NCBI RefSeq assembly: GCF_000169095.1
Contig: NZ_AAVU01000082.1
Coordinates: 1 to 13,166, forward strand
DNA length: 13,166 bases
Source of the DNA: Lyngbya sp. PCC 8106
GTDB lineage: Bacteria > Cyanobacteriota > Cyanobacteriia > Cyanobacteriales > Microcoleaceae
Reading direction: 5' to 3'
The position numbers and the translations under genes are program-made. Positions 8,161 through 13,166 of the stretch are shown piece after piece. How positions within the stretch are numbered: the stretch's first letter is position 1; each line of letters opens with the position of its first letter. Below the pieces are notes generated by a model that was not told the DNA's origin, did not search any database, and saw only the letters and a program-made list of their open reading frames with translations.

Positions 8161-9615
8161 ATGGTTCGTAAACAAGATAACTTAAACAAAATTTTAGACT
8201 TGAGCGATGTCGATACAGTCACGTTGAATGCGAGTAGAGGGGAAGTTGACATTCAGAGGAGGTCAAGACAGGATGAAAATGGAGAAGCATTCGCACCGCT
8301 TGAACCCACTCCGCCTCCTATTCTAGAACCCACGCCAACTCCTGTCGGGCCAACTCCGACACCCGTACCCACACTTCCACCCATTCCAGTCCCCACACCT
8401 GACCCAACTCCCACACCTGACCCAACTCCCACACCTGACCCAACACCGACACCTGACCCAACGCCTACACCTGACCCAACGCCTACACCCGACCCAACAC
8501 CCACACCCGACCCAACTCCCACACCCGACCCAACTCCCACACCTGAACCTACTCCTGAACCCACACCCGAACCCACTCCATTACCGCCTGAGACGGGGTT
8601 AGAAGGTGATGATGGAAATAATCTCTTAATCGGAACCAATAACCGAGATTTAATTACAGGACGGGGTGGAGATGACACGATTTCGGGTTTGCAAGCCGAT
8701 GACTCCCTGAATGGAAACGACGGAAATGACATTATTTATGGCGGACGCAATAATGACACGTTACTGGGGGAAAGTGGTAATGATTTTTTACAGGGGAATA
8801 TTGGCGATGACTACCTAGAGGGAGGAACTGGAAACGATACGTTTTATGGAGGGGTGAATGTTGACACTCTCTTGGGTGGTACCGGGAATGACCTTCTCTA
8901 CGGTGATAAAGGCGATGATACCCTTGATGGCGGTGAACGCAATGATACTCTGTTTGGCGGTGAGGATAATGATACTCTCACGGGCGATGCGGGGGATGAC
9001 ATTCTGATTGGAAATGCAGGAAGTGATCTCCTTGATGGCGGGGCGGATGAGGATGTTCTCTACGGGGGTCTAGACCAAGATAGTTTGTTTGGGGGAGACG
9101 GTAAAGATTTTCTCCGAGGCGATAGACAGGATGATTTTCTCGATGGCGGTACTGCGTCTGACTTGTTGTATGGGGGTCGGGCGGATGATACTGTTATTGG
9201 CGGAACGGGTAATGATTATGTGAGTGGAGATAAGGGGAATGATCTGTTAATTGGAGTTGATGTTGAGTCTGATATTCCCGGACTGATTGAGATTGATACG
9301 CTTTATGGTGGGGATGGGTTTGATACGTTTGTTTTGGGGGATGAAGCACAGGTTTATTATGACAATCAAACTGATGATGATTTTTCAGGTGTGGATGATT
9401 ATGCGTTGATTCTTGATTTTGATTCCACTCAGGATATTATTCAGTTGAGTGCTTCGGGTGACTATTTGTTTAATGAATCTCCTGAAGGGTTTTCAGTCGG
9501 AACGGCGATCTTTTTACGAACGTCTGGGGCGAATGAATTAATCGCTATTTTAGAAGGGGTTACGGATTTTGAAATTGGAGAGGATTTAGATAATAGTCCG
9601 ATTCGTTTTATTTAG
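8161..9615 (+). CDS. RTX-type calcium-binding repeat protein with PTPDPT linker
   Basis: The 484-aa product has a short polar N-terminus (about 1-46) without a signal peptide. A Pro/Thr-rich linker (about 47-142) includes eight PTPDPT units followed by PEPT units. A run of hemolysin-type GGxGxDxLx nonapeptides (about 147-388) is expected to fold as a calcium-filled beta roll. A C-terminal region (about 395-484) has the acidic LILDFDSTQDIIQL segment and a LIAILEGV strand, typical of the end of cyanobacterial RTX proteins and probably the type I secretion signal. Secretion to the surface or exterior is inferred; no type I transporter genes are in the window. There is no enzyme domain, so a structural or adhesive role is likelier than a toxin. 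The ATG at 8161 is preceded by GAGGGA six bases upstream, which fixes the start. The repeats have lost consensus residues in several units (for example VNVDT, TASDL). Confidence 0.9.
   Translation: MVRKQDNLNKILDLSDVDTVTLNASRGEVDIQRRSRQDENGEAFAPLEPTPPPILEPTPTPVGPTPTPVPTLPPIPVPTPDPTPTPDPTPTPDPTPTPDPTPTPDPTPTPDPTPTPDPTPTPDPTPTPEPTPEPTPEPTPLPPETGLEGDDGNNLLIGTNNRDLITGRGGDDTISGLQADDSLNGNDGNDIIYGGRNNDTLLGESGNDFLQGNIGDDYLEGGTGNDTFYGGVNVDTLLGGTGNDLLYGDKGDDTLDGGERNDTLFGGEDNDTLTGDAGDDILIGNAGSDLLDGGADEDVLYGGLDQDSLFGGDGKDFLRGDRQDDFLDGGTASDLLYGGRADDTVIGGTGNDYVSGDKGNDLLIGVDVESDIPGLIEIDTLYGGDGFDTFVLGDEAQVYYDNQTDDDFSGVDDYALILDFDSTQDIIQLSASGDYLFNESPEGFSVGTAIFLRTSGANELIAILEGVTDFEIGEDLDNSPIRFI
8392..8577 (+). 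repeat. 18-bp tandem minisatellite encoding PTPDPT
   Basis: Eight 18-bp units (consensus CCCACACCTGACCCAACT) run from about 8392, followed by related units with GAA in place of GAC. Units differ mostly at synonymous third positions (ACT, ACA, ACG; CCT, CCC), so the array is partly diverged rather than freshly expanded. Copy number could vary by slippage without changing the reading frame, which would lengthen or shorten the linker. Confidence 0.85.
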
Positions 9616-9645
9616 TTAAAGAAAGCGGCGAGTTTATACAATGTA

Positions 9646-9674
9646 GGGTGTGTTGGCAATCGCGTAACACACCT
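9646..9674. terminator. Hairpin repeat between convergent RTX and vapB genes
   Basis: GGTGTGTT (9647-9654) and AACACACC (9666-9673) form a perfect 8-bp stem with an 11-nt loop, placed directly at the vapB stop codon and 31 nt after the RTX stop. This GTAGGGTGTGTT...GTAACACACC type of element is familiar as a dispersed intergenic repeat in filamentous cyanobacteria. Its position between convergent genes suggests it serves as a bidirectional terminator, although no T-tract is present. Confidence 0.5.
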
Positions 9675-9907
9675 TATGCAAATAGATCCTCTCGCTGTTC
9701 TAGTTCGGGCTGTTGACGAGTTTCCATAAAATCCTCTGAAAACAGGTTTAGACTATCAAATAAAGATTGCCAAGGGTTATCTTTGGGAATGAGAATAACA
9801 ACAGAACCTATTTTTTTAATATAAACTTCATCACTATCAAATTGAAACTCATCTGGCAATACTAGCGTTTGAGCGGAGCCATTTTTAAAGAGTCTTATAG
9901 TGTTCAT
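9674..9907 (-). CDS. vapB: VapB/MazE-type (AbrB fold) antitoxin, orphan
   Basis: The 77-aa product has an N-terminal swapped-hairpin DNA-binding domain: KNGSAQTLVLPDEFQF (about 8-23), then DEVYIKKIGSVVILIPKD (about 26-43), the usual VapB/SpoVT-AbrB pattern. The acidic, aromatic tail WQSLFDSLNLFSEDF (about 46-60) is the type of segment that wraps the VapC toxin. Normally vapC follows with an overlap or a few bases. Here the downstream sequence is a hairpin repeat and then the opposite-strand RTX gene, so no PIN-domain partner exists. The ATG at 9907 has no strong ribosome binding site. It may be a solitary antitoxin-type regulator or the remainder of a lost pair. Confidence 0.8.
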   Translation of the reverse strand: MNTIRLFKNGSAQTLVLPDEFQFDSDEVYIKKIGSVVILIPKDNPWQSLFDSLNLFSEDFMETRQQPELEQREDLFA

Positions 9908-9935
9908 AATTGTGTCTAAAAACTCAACCGAGACT

Positions 9936-9955
9936 ATTTGTATAATTATAACAAA
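9936..9955 (-). promoter_or_regulatory. Probable vapB promoter -10 within a near-palindrome
   Basis: The perfect palindrome TATAATTATA (9941-9950) contains a consensus -10 TATAAT for the minus strand, about 37 nt before the vapB start. Flanking TTTGT and ACAAA arms extend the symmetry, which would fit autoregulation by an AbrB-fold dimer. No good -35 hexamer is visible. Confidence 0.35.
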
Positions 9956-9982
9956 TTAGTTGAGCGATCGCTTTTGATAAAA

Positions 9983-10705
9983 TTAACCGTTTAAAAATTG
10001 TTCTGGATCAATTCCTTGTTCTCGCAACCGTTCAATTAATGCTTGATAACGTTGTTGTTCTTGTTGTCTGAGGGTTCGTTCTTCTTCGAGTTGAGCAATA
10101 GCTTCTTCGGCGCGTTGATATTCTTCTTCTGCGCGTTGATTAAGTTCTACAGAAGTCAGAAACTTTCGCCCGTCGGGACGATAAATTTCTAAGGTATTTT
10201 CTGTCAGTTCAAAGCTAATTTGTAACCGAGGACTCACCCAACTCTGGATATTCTCAATTTCTTCTAAATGTTCGTTGACGCGCATAAAACCCATAAATTC
10301 AACGTCTTGGGGATCGTAAATGTAATATTCTTCCACACCATATTGTTGATAAAAAAGCAGTTTCCTCATCATTTCCTGGGGGCGATTTCCCGGCGATAGG
10401 ATTTCAAAAACAACTTGAGGAGCAATATTATTTTCGTCCCATTGTCTATAGGAACCCCGCTCACCCTTGGGTCTTCCAAAGACAACCAAAACGTCGGGTG
10501 CTTGACAAATTTTCGGCTTTCCCTCAACCGGATACCACAATAAATCACCTGCTACAAAGACGTTTTCATCCTGAGAAAACAAGATTTCTAGATTTTCTTT
10601 TATTGTTACAATCCATCGAAATTGTAGGGTATTGTCCGCCATTGGTTGACCGTCGCTGTCGGGATAGATGATATTAGTTTGAGTTTCTGGTATTTGTTGT
10701 ACCAT
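9983..10705 (-). CDS. Uma2 family (DUF820) PD-(D/E)XK endonuclease-like protein
   Basis: The 240-aa product contains the Uma2 core: FVAGDLLWYP (Asp54), APDVLVVFG (Asp71), VVFEILSP (Glu101), KLLFYQQYGVEEYYIYDP (Lys115 and following). Asp71, Glu101 and Lys115 are the expected PD-(D/E)XK-like metal site. The tail (about 190-230) is a Glu/Gln/Arg-rich coiled coil, common in longer cyanobacterial members. The family is greatly expanded in cyanobacteria; nuclease activity is predicted from the fold and the natural role is unknown. The open frame extends to 10798, but ATG 10705 is chosen because GAGG lies seven bases upstream and the extra 31 residues overlap the preceding 78-aa gene. Only five bases separate it from that gene, so they are probably cotranscribed. 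Confidence 0.85.
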   Translation of the reverse strand: MVQQIPETQTNIIYPDSDGQPMADNTLQFRWIVTIKENLEILFSQDENVFVAGDLLWYPVEGKPKICQAPDVLVVFGRPKGERGSYRQWDENNIAPQVVFEILSPGNRPQEMMRKLLFYQQYGVEEYYIYDPQDVEFMGFMRVNEHLEEIENIQSWVSPRLQISFELTENTLEIYRPDGRKFLTSVELNQRAEEEYQRAEEAIAQLEEERTLRQQEQQRYQALIERLREQGIDPEQFLNG

Positions 10706-10710
10706 TGGTT

Positions 10711-10947
10711 TTACCTCGGTTGCTTCTGGATGTGATGAGTTGATGAAAGGGGAGGAATTTGATCGGCGGTTAGGGTGACGACTTTTCCATCTTTCCAAAT
10801 ACTAATTGATTCCCCCAGTTTTCGGTGTCTTTCGATAGAGTTCGCGATCGCTTGTTTTACCCCGGCGTCAATTTGTTGGTGGAGTTCAGATAAAGGAATG
10901 TGCGGGTTATTTTCAGAGGTTGATTTGATTCCAGGTTGCGGGTTCAT
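10711..10947 (-). CDS. Small conserved-looking protein, possible partner of the upstream kinase
   Basis: The 78-aa product has a helical first half (LHQQIDAGVKQAIANSIERHRK, about 22-43, with Ala and charged residues) and a short segment SIWKDGKVVTLTADQIPPL (about 49-67). Small proteins with a W/S-x-DGK-[IV]-V segment commonly sit beside zeta-like P-loop kinase genes, as I recall; that association is not checked here. Its ATG (10945-10947) lies inside the 3' end of the kinase gene, overlapping it by 35 nt, and Uma2 begins five bases after its stop, so the three form one transcription unit. It could be an antitoxin or regulatory partner; no DNA-binding motif is evident. Confidence 0.65.
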   Translation of the reverse strand: MNPQPGIKSTSENNPHIPLSELHQQIDAGVKQAIANSIERHRKLGESISIWKDGKVVTLTADQIPPLSSTHHIQKQPR

Positions 10948-11476
10948 AAATGATTATCTCTTGATTGTTTCCGAATGCAGCCACGACTTGAGGAAAAGTT
11001 CCAGAATTATCGTAGACTATCCAAGTATCGCATAAAGGCAAATACAAATCAGTGAGGTTTTTTCGTCCCCGTTTATAGCGACGGCGAATGGTATCTTCTG
11101 GGATATTGTGACCCCCGCTTTCTACCCGTCTGCGTACCCGTGCGATCGCCAATTCTGGACTTTGTAACCAAAAGTAAATTAAGTTGATCCTGTACCCTTT
11201 ACTTTTACATTTTCTCAAAAAACGGACAAAACTGCGAGTTGCTAGGGTAGTTTCAAAAGCAAAATCAACTTCAGCGTTAACTAAGGTTTCCAGTCTTTAT
11301 AACATTAATCGTCCGGCTTGAATTACCACAGATTCAGGATTAAAAGGAGAAAGACCCGCAGCAATTTCATCGGCGTTGACATATTCAAGCACTCCCAGAA
11401 TATTCGGGAGTATTTGCAAAGATGTGGTCGTTTTTCCCGAACCGTTTGCACCTGCAATTATATATAAATTCGGCAT
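10913..11476 (-). pseudogene. Zeta-toxin-like P-loop kinase interrupted by one in-frame stop
   Basis: Reading from ATG 11476 gives 187 codons with a single TAA at codon 60 (11297-11299). The first 59 residues contain the Walker A GANGSGKTT (9-17) and NADEIAAGLSPFNPE (34-48), with the acidic residue that zeta-type kinases use for substrate. After the stop the same frame continues with FAFETTLATR (72-81), FWLQSPELAIARV, the Arg-rich ESGGHNIPEDTIRRRYKRG (119-137) and DLYLP, all typical of the zeta-toxin/UDP-GlcNAc kinase-like group. The frame is otherwise intact, and the stop could come from CAA, GAA or AAA by one substitution. No ATG lies soon after the stop (the first alternative start is TTG 11218, inside a strand), so the second part is unlikely to be made as a working enzyme. 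Either a recent null mutation or a sequencing error explains it. Confidence 0.8.
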
Positions 11477-11490
11477 TATTCTATTTATAA

Positions 11491-11496
11491 ATTATA
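11491..11496 (-). promoter_or_regulatory. Candidate -10 box for the kinase/78-aa/Uma2 unit
   Basis: A consensus TATAAT reads on the minus strand 14 nt before the kinase ATG at 11476. A start of transcription about seven bases on would leave a very short leader, in keeping with the lack of a ribosome binding site. The -35 region is AT-rich without a good hexamer. Confidence 0.3.
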
Positions 11497-11551
11497 GCAA
11501 CCTGATCGACCAAAAAATAAATTTATTATCTAATATATCATCAAAAAGTTT

Positions 11552-11576
11552 GTAGGATGAGTAACACCCATCCTAC
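11552..11576. terminator. Hairpin repeat GTAGGATG/CATCCTAC after the two-gene operon
   Basis: GTAGGATG (11552-11559) and CATCCTAC (11569-11576) form a perfect 8-bp stem with a 9-nt loop containing GTAACAC. On the minus strand it lies 15 nt after the stop at 11591 and is followed by CAAACTTTTTG, so it could terminate that operon. The sequence resembles the 9646 hairpin (GTAGGRTG ... GTAACAC) and probably belongs to the same dispersed repeat group. Confidence 0.5.
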
Positions 11577-11590
11577 TACTGATTATTACC

Positions 11591-11998
11591 TTAAAACGTC
11601 CATTCGTGATTCGGATCGTTCAAAGCGGCTTTCACCGAGGTTAAATTGGCTAAATCTTTAAACGGGCTAGACTTTGCCAATTCAGTGATTGAATGTAAAG
11701 CCAAAGCTAATTGTTCGTTATCACCGTTATCAATAGCTTTATCCACTACATTAAACAGTTGACGAAAATTCTTAGCCCGTTCATCAAAGGAACGCTCTAA
11801 ATATTCAATTAATACGTCCCGTTGGGCGTTAATTTGAGCGATAGTTGTTTTTTCCCAGGCTTTGATTTCCTGTCTTTTGGTGCGTTCTTCCTCAGCAATT
11901 TTTAGATAGTCTGTGCAAGCTGTAACAATTTCACGCACAGATTCAAGCGGATCGGTCAAACTGTTAAGAACATCTACATGATTTACCTTAGTACCCAT
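11591..11998 (-). CDS. Small helical protein, second gene of a two-gene operon, function unknown
   Basis: The product is 135 aa from ATG 11998. That start is preferred over ATG 12004 because AAGGAG lies seven bases upstream of it but only one base from the other. The sequence is highly charged and helical, with a likely coiled coil around IAEEERTKRQEIKAWEK (about 34-50). The motif AQINAQRDVLIEYLERSFDERAKNFRQLF follows in the middle, then an acidic GDNEQLALALHSITELAKSSPF segment and a DPNHEWTF tail. There is no signal or membrane segment, so it is probably cytosolic. The pattern looks like a conserved family rather than random sequence, but I cannot name it. Its ribosome binding site overlaps the stop codon of the upstream gene (TAAGGAG), indicating translational coupling and fixed partner stoichiometry. 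Confidence 0.8.
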   Translation of the reverse strand: MGTKVNHVDVLNSLTDPLESVREIVTACTDYLKIAEEERTKRQEIKAWEKTTIAQINAQRDVLIEYLERSFDERAKNFRQLFNVVDKAIDNGDNEQLALALHSITELAKSSPFKDLANLTSVKAALNDPNHEWTF

Positions 11999-12009
11999 GT
12001 TCATACTCC

Positions 12010-12990
12010 TTAAAGATAACGATATTTTTCACGCAGATTTTTAGTCGCTGGATTCAAATTTCCCACACTATCTAAAATTGGGTTTTTCATAATTTCCGAC
12101 ATGGCTTTCATTAATAATTTTACTTGTTGAAACTTAGCAGCATCTCGGTCAATGTTAAAGGGTTGATATTCTAATTCATTCAAATCGATAGCAGCACGAA
12201 TATTCAAGTCTTCCAGCAAATTTTTCAACTCAATCACTCTGTTTTTTATTTGTTTCAGCAAGTCCTGAGCTTCTTCAATTTCGGTAATTTTAGTGTTAGC
12301 ATCAGACTCATACTTCCGTGCTTTTGTGAGTTTTTTCTTGCCTTCACCTGCTAATACAAATCCTGTGACTGCTAAAGCAGGGCCAGCGATAATTCCATTG
12401 AGTACAATAGCACCGAGAGCCATTCCCCCTCCACCCGTAGCCAGAGAACCACCCCCCAACCAAGCTAAGGTTGCGTTCGTAGCCGCAGCACCACTGAGTC
12501 CAGAAATAGCAGTTCCGGTACTGGCAGTACCTAGAAGCCCCACCATTGTTAACGTTCCTTGACCTGCTGCGACTCCTGCTCCTGCTCCTGCTCCTACTGC
12601 TTTAAATCCTCCCGTCGCTATTTTATGAGCTTCTAAAGCCTCTGCTTTGTACGCCTTGAGATCTTCAATGGAAAAGCCTTCTAAACCTTCTAAAAATCGT
12701 TTATCTTTTAGGGAACCTTTTTGACCAATGCGTTCAATAAAAGCAATAAACCGACCAATTGTGCGGATTTTCACGTCAATTTGCAGTTGACCATATTCTT
12801 CTGCAAGTTGTTGAGTTTTTTTCCATTCCTGTTCTGCGCGTTCTCTGGCTACATCATGTCGTTTCTGTACATTCTTGCCAATTTTATCCGCTTCCTGCAT
12901 ATTAGAAACGCCTGATACACCTGCTCCTACGCCAAAAACCGCACTACCAAGAGCAACCGCTCCCAACACAATCGGAATAATAAAAATCAT
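12010..12990 (-). CDS. Gly/Ala-rich membrane protein flanked by helical segments, function unknown
   Basis: The 326-aa product starts with a hydrophobic segment (1-27) having glycine spacing of the GxxxG kind. A charged helical region follows (about 31-75, with EAD, KRHD, ARERAEQEW), then a long Gly/Ala-rich hydrophobic region (about 126-215), including TASTGTAISGLSGAAATNA, WLGGGSLATGGGGMALG and a final hydrophobic helix at about 191-215. A second charged coiled-coil-like region spans about 217-265, before a polar C-terminus. The layout of helix, glycine-rich membrane hairpin and helix is what would be expected of a membrane-inserting or pore-forming protein, but this is inference; I recognise the glycine-rich pattern as recurring in uncharacterised bacterial proteins without a settled function. 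ATG 12990 is preceded by GAGGA. The partner gene starts within five bases of its stop. A promoter with a palindromic -10 lies upstream. Confidence 0.82.
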   Translation of the reverse strand: MIFIIPIVLGAVALGSAVFGVGAGVSGVSNMQEADKIGKNVQKRHDVARERAEQEWKKTQQLAEEYGQLQIDVKIRTIGRFIAFIERIGQKGSLKDKRFLEGLEGFSIEDLKAYKAEALEAHKIATGGFKAVGAGAGAGVAAGQGTLTMVGLLGTASTGTAISGLSGAAATNATLAWLGGGSLATGGGGMALGAIVLNGIIAGPALAVTGFVLAGEGKKKLTKARKYESDANTKITEIEEAQDLLKQIKNRVIELKNLLEDLNIRAAIDLNELEYQPFNIDRDAAKFQQVKLLMKAMSEIMKNPILDSVGNLNPATKNLREKYRYL

Positions 12991-13027
12991 AGATATTGTG
13001 TCCTCAGTTCATTGCGTATTCAATCCT

Positions 13028-13067
13028 TTATAATCAGGATTATAAGCGCAAAGTAGGGTTCAGCGAA
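13028..13067 (-). promoter_or_regulatory. Promoter with -10 inside a perfect 18-bp palindrome
   Basis: On the minus strand TATAAT (13039-13044) is separated by 17 bp from a weak -35 TTCGCT (13062-13067), about 49 nt before the start at 12990. The -10 lies within TTATAATC-CT-GATTATAA (13028-13045), two perfect 8-bp arms around two bases. A dimeric repressor bound there would block the promoter, so regulated expression of the two-gene operon is likely. Confidence 0.5.
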
Positions 13068-13085
13068 TCCGTTAACTTACGGATT
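13066..13085 (+). terminator. AT-rich hairpin followed by T-runs on the plus strand
   Basis: AATCCGT (13066-13072) and ACGGATT (13079-13085) pair around six bases, followed on the plus strand by TTTAATG and a run of seven T (13092-13098). It has the form of a weak rho-independent terminator, yet no plus-strand gene precedes it. On the minus strand it abuts the -35 box of the two-gene operon, so an operator role is an alternative. The remaining bases to 13166 show nothing else I can support. Confidence 0.3.
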
Positions 13086-13166
13086 TTTAATGTTTTTTTC
13101 CGACTCAAAAATTGCGTAAATTTACTGAAGTCTACTGGTCTACTTGTTTGTTTGCTTATCTACGGG

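Noticed and set aside
8392..8577. Possible CRISPR array from the regular 18-bp repeats
   Set aside because: There are no spacers; units are contiguous, in frame and encode PTPDPT.
8253..8732. Long minus-strand frame encoding a Gly-Val-Ser-rich repeat protein opposite the RTX gene
   Set aside because: It is the complement of the PTPDPT minisatellite. The plus-strand gene has a good ribosome binding site and recognisable RTX repeats, and the antisense composition is purely a by-product.
10706..10798. N-terminal extension of the Uma2 protein to 10798
   Set aside because: It overlaps the 78-aa gene, has a composition unlike Uma2, and the ATG at 10705 has a well-placed GAGG.
12293..12562. Pro/Ala-rich plus-strand frame opposite the membrane protein gene
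   Set aside because: It is the complement of the Gly/Ala-rich coding region; the minus-strand gene has a start site, operon partner and promoter.

Overview
The window looks like chromosomal DNA from a filamentous cyanobacterium, probably an Oscillatoriales or Planktothrix-like lineage. Four perfect copies of the cyanobacterial HIP1 octamer GCGATCGC occur (5303, 9964, 10844, 11142). The gene families also fit: a DUF1400-type alpha/beta hydrolase, a CBS-containing hybrid histidine kinase, a Pro-Thr/RTX calcium-binding protein, a Uma2 (DUF820) protein and a lone VapB. The assignment is inferred; no marker gene or rRNA is present.

Layout. Positions 31-5521 (minus strand) carry a very large hybrid sensor kinase with three degenerate receiver-like regions, followed downstream by an exported DUF1400 hydrolase. 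Positions 5522-6253 hold no intact gene. They contain the upstream region of the kinase, several hairpins, and a fragment that looks like the 3' end of an IS200/IS605 tnpB with its right-end hairpin. Positions 6254-8080 (minus) encode a von Willebrand factor A protein with a duplicated C-terminal domain. It is divergent from a calcium-binding RTX-repeat protein with a long PTPDPT linker (8161-9615, plus). The 80-bp divergent spacer contains three alternating copies of one short motif.

The right third (9674-12990, all minus) resembles a small accessory or conflict region. In transcription order it has a two-gene operon (a Gly/Ala-rich membrane protein flanked by helices, then a small helical protein) and a zeta-toxin-like P-loop kinase gene broken by one in-frame TAA. 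Overlapping the kinase 3' end is a 78-aa protein, followed by a Uma2-family PD-(D/E)XK protein and finally an orphan VapB antitoxin with no VapC beside it. Hairpin repeats that may act as terminators separate these units.

The best candidates for something undescribed are three. First is the two-gene membrane-protein operon, whose predicted -10 box sits inside a perfect 18-bp palindrome. Second is the kinase/78-aa pair with its single nonsense mutation. Third is the duplicated C-terminal module of the VWA protein. All functional statements rest on motif reading; no database search was possible.
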